From Anthoceros angustus (Eukaryota > Streptophyta > Anthocerotopsida > Anthocerotales > Anthocerotaceae), in NCBI GenBank assembly GCA_010909165.1, contig MU008176.1, forward strand, positions 915,856 to 979,855: a stretch of DNA of 64,000 nt. The letters are read 5' to 3'. Under the pieces are notes generated by a model that ran no database searches, was not told where the DNA came from, and worked only from the letters and a program-made list of their open reading frames with translations. Of the stretch, positions 12,843 to 23,385 are shown piece after piece (the first letter of the stretch is position 1; the number at the start of each line of letters is the position of its first letter). The position numbers were made by a program, and so were the translations under genes.

Positions 12843-13402
12843 ATGCCATGGAACGTGGAGCATCAATAACTCGACATCGGGGCGTCTAAAGGGGTCTAAA
12901 ACAAGAAGACACTTGCGGAAGCTGCGGTAACCCAAAATGACAAATCACAAGGAATATTTGAGTCGATCCGTGGACAATATGCCATGGACGGGCTCGAGCA
13001 AAGAAGGCAAGGAGCAAGTCCGCAAGTCCAGCTAATTCAAGTGATGAAGAAGGTCATACAACAAACCCCAAAAGTGAGGAAAGAAGTGCCACAACAAGCC
13101 CCGGTGATTGATGGGAGGAAATGCCACAACAAGCCCTCGTAATTGATGGTGACGAAAAGCCACAAGAACCCTTAGTGATCGACAATGACAAGCTGTGATA
13201 AGTTGGAAGAAATGACAAGATTGATCCATACCGACCTTTGTCCTCCTCCAAATCCCCCAATGGTTGGTGGTGGCGACTCGACAAATTAGAAGAAATGACG
13301 AGATGGATCGATATTGACCTTTGTCCTCCTCATGACTATTTTTTGGGCAATGACTATGCAATCTTTGAGTCGAGGATGGAGAAAGACCAAGAGGAGAAAT
13401 AG
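12843..13402 (+). pseudogene. AT-hook family frame, array copy 4
   Basis: The six-T run leaves the final box (HDYFLGNDYAIFESRMEK) open to the stop. The middle part is shifted at GACAAGCTGTGATAAG, where copy 2 reads GACAAGCGTGATAAG and stays open. Confidence 0.6.
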
Positions 13403-13831
13403 GTATAGAAGTAGGAAAGTAAAATTGAGACGGTCTCAATTATGTGTATTGAGATATTACAAAATGTACTAAGAGTTTATTGTAAATAGTAAAATACAAA
13501 CATAGTAGAAGGTTGGAAGGAATCAATGAGGCAATAAAAGAACAATAAACTCCGCCCCAAGGCGCCATCACTTCATAAGGACTTAAATTCCAGCCAGCTT
13601 CCCCAACCTACAGCATAAATGCGAGATATAGTGCACGTTGGCGTTGACGTAGAAACACCCTCGCCTACCCTCATGCAATGTGACCTCACGTGTCGCGGGG
13701 TGAAGGTGGAACGGGCCACGCGAGGCCCATGTTGTGTAGCCGTGAGGCGTGCTAGCATCGACGATTGTAACCCATAGATTGGGCGCCTTTAGGTCATATT
13801 CTCTCTCTTTACATGATTTATTGGATATATC

Positions 13832-14586
13832 ATGGTGAAACAATTTCTTGCCCAAGTCGGGCTGCTCGACCCGGCCCTAATTGTAACCCTAAAACCCTGT
13901 TGTGGTGCTACGCCATTTTTGCTGCCCGCTCCCGCCTTGCGGTGCGGAGCTCGAATCTACGTGCCATGCCGCTCCACGAGCGTGAGGGGATGGCAGCCAT
14001 GGTCTCACCCTTGCGGCTGCAGTCACACGACCATCGTAGTCCGACTACATAGCTTGTGTGCAATACTCGGCTGAAGTATTTAGTGATTGCCTTGAATGGC
14101 CAGAGGAATGGAGTGTAGAATAATGTGCTCCCGCTTTCGTTAGGGGTGCTAGAATGTCTAGGATTTTGTTGCGGTTGGGCATAGGAAATGTGTGCAGTGG
14201 TAGTGCAATGAGAAAGGAGATACCATTTGTGGGATTTGTCACGGTATGGTTGTGCTTAAACCGCCTTCTCAATGTGATTGCGTGCTTGATCGATTCTCAC
14301 GGACTCCTTGCAATGGTAGCCCTATAGAAACGGTTACCGCTCTTCCCGACCTCTTTATGATTTTGGACGACCTTCCAATTGAGCTCAGTTGTTGGCTCCC
14401 CCTCTCATGTTGCTGCCGCATTGTCATTCGTCTTTGAGCAGGACAGTCGCAAAGAGGAGGGTTCTTTGCTATTTAACTTACGTGGCAATTTATTGTGTGA
14501 GGAGCGGGAGTGAGGCAGCACCGGTGCCCATCAGTTGGATTTGTACACATAAACTAGGAGACAAAGTGATACAACAAGATGACTGA
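13832..14586 (+). pseudogene. Unrecognised hydrophobic reading frame, unit 4
   Basis: Open from 13832 to 14074 and from 14389 to 14586, in different frames. Confidence 0.35.
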
Positions 14587-15891
14587 AAGAACTAGGGTGT
14601 TGTCCCTTTGTAATCTTGGAGTTAAGATTAGCTAGCACAAGTTCAATAATGGACCATGTGGCTAACTATCTTTAAGACAAAGTTGAGAAGGACTTATCAA
14701 GATTCTAGACCGTAGAGGATATTGTTCAAGATCCTCTACTCTATAGCACCGTGTTTACGATTCATGTGCAATGAAAGATGCCAAGGTTCCATGGTCTAAC
14801 TTAATAGCACCAAAAGGGTATGGAGGTGAAGGATTTATCAAACGCTAGAAGCATTTACTATTAGAATCTTCTACGAACCCATAGATTGCATACTATCGAG
14901 CGGATCGCTGTCGATTCTACTCGAAAATGTCTACCACGTGGAACCAGCGGTACAAAGCAGTGTTAATGGACAGCCAAAATGACAGTTAGATTTCGAGGGA
15001 AGAAGAAGAATTCTACAACTTTGGGCACACTTTGCCTACAAGGTGGCAACCCAATCGGGACCTGCCACCCCATCTCGCCATAGGTGAGGTGGCTAGAAGC
15101 TCTATGTGTGGTACACACCGGGACCGTGCCGCCACCCCATGGTGCCTCATATAGGCAAGCACACAACCTAGGGCCTTCCGGATAATGCCACTTTACGGTC
15201 ACATGCGACGTTATAGCTGAGTTTTCAAATCAACATTGCCTACATATCTTTGTATATAGATAAAGTTAAATTTGGTTCTATAATACCTACCTAGAATCTT
15301 TAAAATAGAATCAGAAATACCTCTAGATATCCAATGGGGCTTAGTTGGGGAGTATGACATAAGATATGGATACGCATGTCACATGATAGATCAATTTCTA
15401 TATCTAGAAATTTATTCATCGTGATAAATATATCAATAATATCGTATAGGCGATGATAGGGCATTTTGAACCAAGACATATAGAATGTTTCTAGCTAACT
15501 TCTTGGTCACCAATGAAGAGGGACGTTCTAGACTCTCTCTCGGTATTCTTCTCTGACGCCTTGGTGTTAGTTCTTCAAGCACGACCATCTAATATCATAA
15601 TTGTAAAGCCCAAGGAATGACAAATAGCCAACCAAGCTAGTATAGGAAATGAGGTCGTGGTATCCAAGAAATTAAGGATCCATCCTCGGATCATGGTATT
15701 TCCATCATGGTTTAATTGTATAATGATGTATTTGTTGGTATGATGTATGCCACCACCCCATGGCACGAAATGAAGGATATCTATCCTTGGATCATGATCT
15801 TTCTATCAAGGATTAATTGTATTAGCGATTTGTCATGTCCCATACCTTAAGAAAGGGCCATCCTTGGCCTTGAACTATCTTCCTTATGCTT

Positions 15892-16235
15892 CTACAATCC
15901 AAGGATTCCGAGGATGTCCTTGGTCTTGAAATCTCTTCTACAATCCAAGGATTAATTATGAGGATGTCCTTGGTCTTCGATATCTCTTCTACAATCCAAG
16001 GATTAATTATGAGGATGTGCTTGGTCTTGAAATCTCTTCTACAATCCAAGGATTAATTATGAGGATGTCCTTGGTCTTCAAATCTCTTCTACAATCCAAG
16101 GATTAATTATGAGGATGTCCTTGGTCTTCGATATCTCTTCTACAATCCAAGGATTTTGAGGATGTCCTTAGTCTTGAAATTTCTTCTACAATCCAAGGAT
16201 TAATTCCGAGGATGTTCTTGGTCTTGAAATATGAA
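15892..16235. repeat. 50-bp minisatellite, unit 5
   Basis: Seven copies. The order of GAAATC and CGATATC variants differs slightly from unit 4, suggesting local copy exchange. Confidence 0.9.
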
Positions 16236-16309
16236 ACTGAAACTTTTGCCGCAACTATATATGCGGTGACATGATACACTAATTCCAATAAAAAGTGGAA
16301 GAAGTGTTG

Positions 16310-16877
16310 ATGCCATGGAACGTGGAGCATCAATAACTCGACATCGGGGCGTCTAAAGGGGTCTAAAACAAGAAGACACTTGCGGAAGGCATTGCGGTAG
16401 CAACCCAAAATGACAAATCACAAGGAATATTTGAGTCGGGATCCGTGGACAATATGCCATGGACGGGCTCGAGCAAAGAAGGCAAGGAGCAAGTCCGCAA
16501 GTCCAGCTAATTCAAGTGATGAAGAAGGTCATACAACAAACCCAAAAGTGAGGAAAGAAGTGCCACAACAAGCCCGGTGATTGATGGGAGGAAATGCCAC
16601 AACAAGCCCTCGTAATTGATGGTGACGAAAGCCACAAGAACCCTTAGTGATCGACAATGACAATCGTGATAAGTTGGAAGAAATGACAAGATTGATCCAT
16701 ACCGACCTTTGTCCTCCTCCAAATCCCCAATGGTTGACGGTGGTGGCGACTACGACAAATTAGAAGAAATGACGAGATGGATCGATATTGACCTTTGTCC
16801 TCCTCATGACTATTTTTTTGGGCAATGACTATGCAATCTTTGAGTCGAGGATGGAGAAAGACCAAGAGGAGAAATAG
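16310..16877 (+). pseudogene. AT-hook family frame, array copy 5
   Basis: Differs from the other copies by several single-base losses (AACCCAAAAG and GACGAAAGCC, where others have one more base) on top of the shared shifts. Confidence 0.6.
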
Positions 16878-17328
16878 GTATAGAAGTAGGAAAGTAAAAT
16901 TGAGACGGTCTCAATTATGTGTATTGAGATATTACAAAATGTACTAAGAGTTTATTGTAAATAGTAAAATACAAACATAGTAGAAGGTTGGAAGGAATCC
17001 GAATGAGGCAATAAAAGAACAATAAACTCCGCCCCAAGGCGCCATCACCGAAGGACTTAAATTCCAGCCAGCTTCCCCAACCTACAGCATAAATGCGAGA
17101 TATAGTGCACGTTGACGTTGGCGTAGAAACACCCTCGCTCTACCCTCATGCAATGTGACCTCACGAATCGCGGGGTGAAAGGTGGAACGGGCCACGAGGC
17201 CCATGTTCTTGGTCTTCAAATTTCTTCGGCCCAAGTCGGGCTGCTCGACCCGGCCCTAATTGTAACCCCATAGATTGGGCGCCTTTAGGTCATATTTCTC
17301 TCTCTTTACATGATTTATTGGATATATC

Positions 17329-18070
17329 ATGGTGAAACAATTTCTTGCCCAAGTCGGGCTGCTCGACCCGGCCCTAATTGTAACCCTAAAACCTGTTGTG
17401 GTGCTCGCCATTTTTGCTGCCGCTCCGCCCGCGTGCGGAGCTCGAATCTACCGTACCCGCCATGCCGCGCTCCACGGCGTGAGGGGATGGCAGCCATGGT
17501 CTCACCCTTAGCACACAGTACCATCTCGTAGTCCGACTACATAGCTTGTGTGCAATACTCGGCTGAAGTATTTAGTGATTGCCTTGAATGGCCGGAGGAA
17601 TGGAGTGTAGAATAATGTGCTCCCGCTTTCGCTAGGGGTCTTTGGAATGTCTAGGATTTTGTTGCGGTTGGGCATAGGAAATGTGTGCGATGGTAGTGCA
17701 ATGAGAAAGGAGATACCATTTGTGGGATTTGTCACGGTATGGTTGTGCTTAAACCGTCTTCTCAATGTGATTGCGTGCTTGATCGATTCTCACGGACTCC
17801 TTGCAATGGTAGCCCTATAGAAACGGTTACCGCTCTTCCCGACCTCTTTATGATTTTGGACGACCTTCCAATTGAGCTCGGGTTGATGGCTCCCCTCTCA
17901 TGTTCTTTGCCGCATTGTCATTCGTCTTTGAGCGGATGCAAAGAGGAGGGTTCTTTGCTATTTAACTTACGTGGCAATTTATTGTGTGAGGAGGCGGGAG
18001 TGAAATTGCCTATCGGTTGGATTTTGTACACATAAACTAGGAGAAAAGTGATACAACAAGATGGTGAAAG
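17329..18070 (+). pseudogene. Unrecognised hydrophobic reading frame, unit 5
   Basis: Open from 17329 to 17511 and from 17617 to 17820 (through FVTVWLCLNRLLNVIACLID), then broken near the triplet-poor region at 17990-18010, where several bases are missing relative to other copies. Confidence 0.35.
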
Positions 18071-19366
18071 AACTAGGGTGTTGTCCCTTTGTAATCTTGA
18101 GTTAAGACAGTTAGCTAGCACAAGTTCAATAATGGACCATGTCGCTAACTATCTTTAAAACAGTTGAGAAGGACTTATCAAGATTCTAGACCGAGGGATA
18201 TTGTTCAAGATCCTCTACTCTATAGCACCGTGTTACGATTCATGTGCAATGAAAGATGCCAAGCGCCCATGGTCTAACTTAATAGCACCAAAAGGGTATG
18301 GAGGTCAAGGATTTATCAAACGCTAGAAGCGGGCGTACTATTAGAATCTTCTACGAACCCATAGATTGCATACTATCGAGCGGATCGCTGTCGATTCTAC
18401 TCGAAAATGTCTACCTCGTGGAACCAGGTACAAAGCAGTGTTAATGGACAGCCAAAATGATGCTTAGATTTCGAGGGAAGAAGAAGAATTCTACAACTTT
18501 GGGCACACTTTGCCTACAAGGTGGCAACCCAATCAGACCGCCACCCATCTCGCCCCGCAAGGTGAGGTGGCTAGAAGCTCTATGTGTGTGGTACACGGGA
18601 CCGTGCCGCCACCCATGGTGCCCTCATATAGGGCAAGCACACAACCTAGGGCCTTCCGGATAATGCCACTTTACGGTCACATGCGTGATAGCTGAGTTTT
18701 CAAATCAACATTGCCTACATATCTTTGTATATAGATAAAGTTAAATTTGGTTCTATAATACCTACCTAGAATCTTTAAAATAGAATCGAAATACCTCTAG
18801 ATATCCAATGGGGCTTAGTTGGGAGTATGACATAAGATATGGATACGCATGTCACATGATAGATCGAATTTCTATATCTAGAAATTTATTCATCGTGATA
18901 AATATATCAATAATATCGTATAGGCGTTATGATAGGCATTTTGAACCGATTACATATAGAATGTTTCTAGCTAACTTCTTGGTCACCAATGAAGAGGGAC
19001 GTTCTAGACTCTCTCTCGGTATTCTTCTGACAGGCGCCTTGGTGTTAGTTCTTCAAGCACGACCATCTAATATCATAATTGTAAAGCCCAAGGAATGACA
19101 GTAGCCAACCAAGCTAGTATAGGAAATGAGGTCGTGGTATCCAAGAAATTAAGGATCCATCCTCGGATCATGGTATTTCCATCATGGTTTAATTGTATAA
19201 TGATGTATTTGTTGGTATGATGTATGCCACCACCCATGGCACGAAATGAAGGATATCTATCCTTGGATCATGATCTTTCTATCAAGGATTAATTGTATTA
19301 GCGATTTGTCATGTCCCATACCTTAAGAAAGGGCCATCCTTGGCCTTGAACTATCTTCCTTATGCT

Positions 19367-19705
19367 TCTACAATCCAAGGATTCGAGGATGTCCTTGGTC
19401 TTGAAATCTCTTCTACAATCCAAGGATTAATTATGAGGATGTCCTTGGTCTTGAAATCTCTTCTACAATCCAAGGATTAATTATGAGGATGTGCTTGGTC
19501 TTCGAAATCTCTTCTACAATCCAAGGATTAATTATGAGGATGTCCTTGGTCTTGAAATCTCTTCTACAATCCAAGGATTAATTATGAGGATGTCCTTGGT
19601 CTTGATATCTCTTCTACAATCCAAGGATTTTGAGGATGTCCTTAGTCTTGAAATTTCTTCTACAATCCAAGGATTAATTCCGAGGATGTTCTTGGTCTTG
19701 AAATA
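19367..19705. repeat. 50-bp minisatellite, unit 6
   Basis: Seven copies. Structure as in unit 3. Confidence 0.9.
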
Positions 19706-19786
19706 TGAAACTGAAACTTTTGCCGCAACTATATATGCCGGTGACATGATACACTAATTCCAATAAAAAAGCGTGGAAAAGTGTTG

Positions 19787-20357
19787 ATGCCATGGAACGT
19801 GGAGCATCAATAACTCGACATCGGGGCGTCTAAAGGGGTCTAAAACAAGAAGACACTTGCGGAAGGCATTGCGGTAGCAACCCAAAATGACAAATCACAA
19901 GGAATATTTGAGTCGGGATCCGTGGACAATATGCCATGGACGGGCTCGAGCAAAGAAGGCAAGGAGCAAGTCCGCAAGTCCAGCTAATTCAAGTGATGAA
20001 GAAGGTCATACAACAAACCCCAAAAGTGAGGAAAGAAGTGCCACAACAAGCCCTGATTGATGGGGAGGAAATGCCACAACAAGCCCTCGTAATTGATGGT
20101 GACGAAAAGCCACAAGAACCCTTAGTGATCGACAATGACAAGCTGTGATAAGTTGGAAGAAATGACAAGATTGATCCATACCGACCTTTGTCCTCCTCCA
20201 AATCCCCAATGGTTGACGGTGGTGACGACTCGACAAATTAGAAGAAATGACGAGATGGATCGATATTGACCTTTGTCCTCCTCATGACTATTTTTTTTTG
20301 GGCAATGACTATGCAATCTTTGAGTCGAGGATGGAGAAAGACCAAGAGGAGAAATAG
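19787..20357 (+). pseudogene. AT-hook family frame, array copy 6
   Basis: An open stretch from 19936 to 20148 reads through the KKVIQQTPKVRKEVPQQ segment that aligns with NKVVQNSSEVRKNMSQQ of the intact protein. It carries the longest T run of the six copies (~20290-20298), which shifts the last box. Confidence 0.6.
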
Positions 20358-20409
20358 GTATAGAAGTAGGAAAGTAAAATTGAGACGGTCTCAATCATGT
20401 GTATTGAGA

Positions 20410-20856
20410 AATACTGTGGCTCGCTTTTCTACTTTTGAAAAAAAGCCGAGTTCGGCCCCAGATTGTGCAGCCTTCCTACCACAGGTTCCGTTCAGTATCA
20501 TCCCATAGACTAGTTAGAGGGAGGTATATTCGTACAGTGTTTGCAGTTTGTTTTTTGCTTCACACATTTTTTCCACGGTGTATGGGAGTGCTCTTGGATT
20601 GTTTGTTGGAGGAAGAGGTAAGCGGCCAATGCATCCTCAGGCATGTCTTCCCGCGACACCTCGTTTCAGGCTTGCTTTATTCTCAGGATGTACCGGCCCC
20701 CTCATGTCTGCCCACCAGCTCGGGCCTAGCTGCTGCCAAGCCCTGATCCCAGTTCTCCTGCTGGGATTAGGGCTCCCGTGAGTGCTCTCAAATCTCAAGC
20801 AGCGCTTGAATGTGACTATCGTTTTTCATGTCTCCCGCTTTGGTTCTTTCTTGCTT
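20410..20856. other. Gene-free junction, array to PPR block
   Basis: Unique sequence between the array break and the stop codon of the first PPR gene; the 3' flank/UTR of that gene on the minus strand. No repeat or coding signal seen. Confidence 0.6.
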
Positions 20857-23385
20857 TCATGAAAACGCTGGTTCAGTCTTGCTGGCTTCCGGGAGCTTCT
20901 TACCGACCAAGAAAGTGTGCACCATTCCGTCCATGTCCGTCCACCACGTCTGGCCAGCCTGCTTCCATGCCCCACTTTCTCTTCTGCATGCCTGCATCTC
21001 CTGTGCCTGCTCCCACATCTGGGCACTCGTGTATATATTTGACATCAACACATATGCTGAAGAATCTTTTGTATCCAGCTTCAGTGCTTCATCGAAAGCA
21101 TAGCGTCCCACCTCTAGGTTGCCCCACTTTTGACAAGCAGCCAAGAGTGTGTGCCAGATTGCAGCATTGGGCAGTATAGGCATTGTTCTTGCTACAGCCA
21201 GTGCCTCGTCTAGTTCTCCTGCACGACCCAAGAGATCCACCATGCATGTATAGTGGTCCGCCGTGGGAGTGACACCGTAGTGTTTGCTCATATTGTTGAA
21301 GTACTCTCGCCCCTTGCTCACTAGACCTGTATGACTACAAACTGTTAGTACACAAAGGCACGTGACGCTGTCGGGCTGTATGCCATCGTTTGTCATTCTG
21401 GGGACCAAGTCAAAGACTTTTTCGCTGTCTCCTTGACGGCTGTATCCTGATATGAGTGCACTCCAGGTGAGAGCATCTCTTTCGCACAACACATCGAACA
21501 CCTGCTGTGCATCCACCATGCTCCCCGCCTTTGCGTACATGTTTATCAAACTGTTGCCCACAGTGACATCGATGTGAAGGCCTTGATCTTCAATCTGTGC
21601 ATGTAGCTGCCTTCCAACGTGCAATGCTCCCAGACTTGCACATGCTTGAAGGAGGCACACAAATGTCACAGAGTTGGGTGTAACAATGCCTTCTTGTTGC
21701 ATCGCCTTGTAAAGACGAAGGGCTTCCTGCCCAATGCCCTTTTGGGAATATCCTGCTATCATGGCATTCCATGTCACAACATCTTTATGAGGAAGTCCAT
21801 CGAACACAGTCTGAGCATCCTCGAGACTCCCACACTTGGCATACATATGTACCAAACTGTTGGCTACAAACACATCTGCTTGAAGTCCTTGGTCTCTAAG
21901 TTGTGCGTGAAGCTGCTTCCCCTTCTCCAATGCCAGTGAGCCTACACTTGCGCATGCCTGCAAGAGGCAAACATATGTCACAGAATCCAGTGCAATGATG
22001 CCTTCTTCTTGCATAGCTTTGTAGAGACGAAGGGCCTCCTGCCCCATGCCATGTTTCGAATATCCTGCTATCATGGCACTCCATGTTACCAGATTCTTTT
22101 GTCCAAGTCCATCAAACACGCCCCGTGCATCCTCTATTCTGCCACACTTGGCATACATGTTCACCAAACTGCTGGCTACAAATGCATCTGCTTGAAGTCC
22201 TCGGCCTCGAATCTGCACATGAAGCTGCCTCCCTTTCTCCAAAGCCGGAGTGCCCACACTTGCACATGCCTGCAGCAGGCACACAAATGTCACAGAATCA
22301 AGTGCAATGATGCCGTCTTCTTGCATAGCCCTGTACAGACCAAGGGCTTCCTGTCCCATGCCTTGCTTGGAATAACCTGCTATCATAGCGCTCCATGTCA
22401 CCAAATCCTTTCGAGGAAGCCCGTCAAAGACTCTCTTAGCGTCTTCCAAGTTCCCACACTTTGCATACATGTCTACCAGGCAGCTGCAAACAAACATATC
22501 AGGCTCAACGCCAATAGTCAACACATCAGCATGTACCTGCTGCCCGGATTTCAAGTCTGCTCCTCTGGCACAGGCCTGAAGAGCTGGTACAAACACATGT
22601 CCATCTGGCTTCACACCTGTCCTGCGCATCTTATGATACAACTGTATGGCCTGCTTATCTTGCCTATGTTTAACGTGGGCAGAAATTATGGCAGACCACG
22701 TGAAGGCATCTGGTTTGTCAACCGTAATGAACACGTTCATAGCTTCTTGAAGTCTGGCATGAGAAACATACATCCGCAGAATGTGATTGCACATGAACGT
22801 GTCCGACTCATACCCCTTCTCCACGATGAGGGCATGAACACGGCGACCCAGAAGCAGATCCTTCTTAGCCACGCATTTCTTTAAGACCGTATAAAGCAGA
22901 GACCTGGAAATGTGCCACTCTGCCTGCACCAGAACTCCCAGAGCTTCAACGGCCTGACGGAGCTGCCCCTGTTCACATAGTTCGCTCACGGTTTCAGCAG
23001 ATATTCCCATTTCCCGGTATGCAGGCCTGCCAGGGCCACGGTCATGTGCCAAGCTGCTATTGAATGTACGATCCACCTGCATATCCAGAGCAGCCAGCGC
23101 CCGAGCTGGTCTGTGGCAATTGCTCTGCCAGAGGACCTCCTGGAGCTGCCCATGCCAGAAGCCAGGCGCACGGGAGCTCCTCCTTGGACGAGCTGGCTTT
23201 CTTGCACAGGTGCTGTACCTCCCGGCTTCGTTGTTTGCCAACACTAGGTCCCTTGCAGTCAGCTGAACGGGTGCTCTTTCTAGACTAGATGCCAACCCAC
23301 TTCGTTGTCGGTTCCACAAATACTGTGCCCACAATGGATCCTGTTTCCCTTTGCATGAATCAAGTCCAAGGCTCCAAACAACCAT
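20857..23385 (-). CDS. PLS-class PPR protein, E/E+ subgroup (842 aa)
   Basis: Intronless pentatricopeptide-repeat gene. Known role of the family: sequence-specific RNA binding in mitochondria or plastids, usually C-to-U editing. The N-terminal ~130 residues are basic and low in structure, compatible with organelle targeting. The PPR tract (~130-735) shows P-L-S triplets with the marks VNMYAKCG, VTWSAMIAGYS and LLQACASVG. It contains four L-type 'LQACA' motifs. An E domain follows (CMVDLLGRAGELDEAL, then AIWHTLLAACQKWGNL) and an E+ end (WWTDMDGMVHTFLVG at ~813-828). There is no DYW deaminase domain, so editing would need a partner in trans. The ATG at 23385 gives MVVWSLGLDS, which aligns with the starts chosen for its two neighbours. 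It is the first of three tandem paralogues. Confidence 0.92.
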   Translation of the reverse strand: MVVWSLGLDSCKGKQDPLWAQYLWNRQRSGLASSLERAPVQLTARDLVLANNEAGRYSTCARKPARPRRSSRAPGFWHGQLQEVLWQSNCHRPARALAALDMQVDRTFNSSLAHDRGPGRPAYREMGISAETVSELCEQGQLRQAVEALGVLVQAEWHISRSLLYTVLKKCVAKKDLLLGRRVHALIVEKGYESDTFMCNHILRMYVSHARLQEAMNVFITVDKPDAFTWSAIISAHVKHRQDKQAIQLYHKMRRTGVKPDGHVFVPALQACARGADLKSGQQVHADVLTIGVEPDMFVCSCLVDMYAKCGNLEDAKRVFDGLPRKDLVTWSAMIAGYSKQGMGQEALGLYRAMQEDGIIALDSVTFVCLLQACASVGTPALEKGRQLHVQIRGRGLQADAFVASSLVNMYAKCGRIEDARGVFDGLGQKNLVTWSAMIAGYSKHGMGQEALRLYKAMQEEGIIALDSVTYVCLLQACASVGSLALEKGKQLHAQLRDQGLQADVFVANSLVHMYAKCGSLEDAQTVFDGLPHKDVVTWNAMIAGYSQKGIGQEALRLYKAMQQEGIVTPNSVTFVCLLQACASLGALHVGRQLHAQIEDQGLHIDVTVGNSLINMYAKAGSMVDAQQVFDVLCERDALTWSALISGYSRQGDSEKVFDLVPRMTNDGIQPDSVTCLCVLTVCSHTGLVSKGREYFNNMSKHYGVTPTADHYTCMVDLLGRAGELDEALAVARTMPILPNAAIWHTLLAACQKWGNLEVGRYAFDEALKLDTKDSSAYVLMSNIYTSAQMWEQAQEMQACRRESGAWKQAGQTWWTDMDGMVHTFLVGKKLPEASKTEPAFS

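Larger units (their letters stand above)
11457..14930. repeat. Array unit 4
   Basis: Canonical unit. Like unit 2, it has a six-T run in the C-terminal box of the AT-hook frame, which keeps that box open to its stop codon. Confidence 0.85.
14931..18410. repeat. Array unit 5
   Basis: Canonical length, but at ~17206-17270 it carries a small rearrangement. After 'GGCCCATGTT' it has a fragment of the minisatellite motif (CTTGGTCTTCAAAT) fused to an early copy of the block CGGCCCAAGTCGGGCTGCTC, which normally appears only ~70-130 bp further on. Confidence 0.85.
1..20409. repeat. Head-to-tail array of a ~3.48-kb unit (5.5 copies)
   Basis: The same ordered series of blocks recurs six times. Using the block 'GTGGAACCAG' as phase marker, units begin at 1, 3449, 7952, 11457, 14931 and 18411, giving lengths of 3448, 4503, 3505, 3474, 3480 and about 2.0 kb. 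The window opens inside the array, so its true left end is not visible. The right end is a sharp break at 20409, after which sequence continues into the 3' flank of the first PPR gene. Copies are nearly identical apart from short indels. Each unit contains a short leader reading frame, an AT-rich block, a 50-bp minisatellite, an AT-hook-like frame and a second unrecognised frame. No rRNA, tRNA or transposase signature was seen. Confidence 0.93.
18411..20409. repeat. Array unit 6, truncated
   Basis: Only the first ~2.0 kb is present. It ends 14 nt beyond the 17-bp palindrome that follows the AT-hook frame, so it lacks the second reading frame found in the other units. Confidence 0.85.

Noticed and set aside
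1-20409. Array as rDNA or centromeric satellite
   Set aside because: No rRNA sequence, and the unit is long, gene-bearing and abuts single-copy genes.
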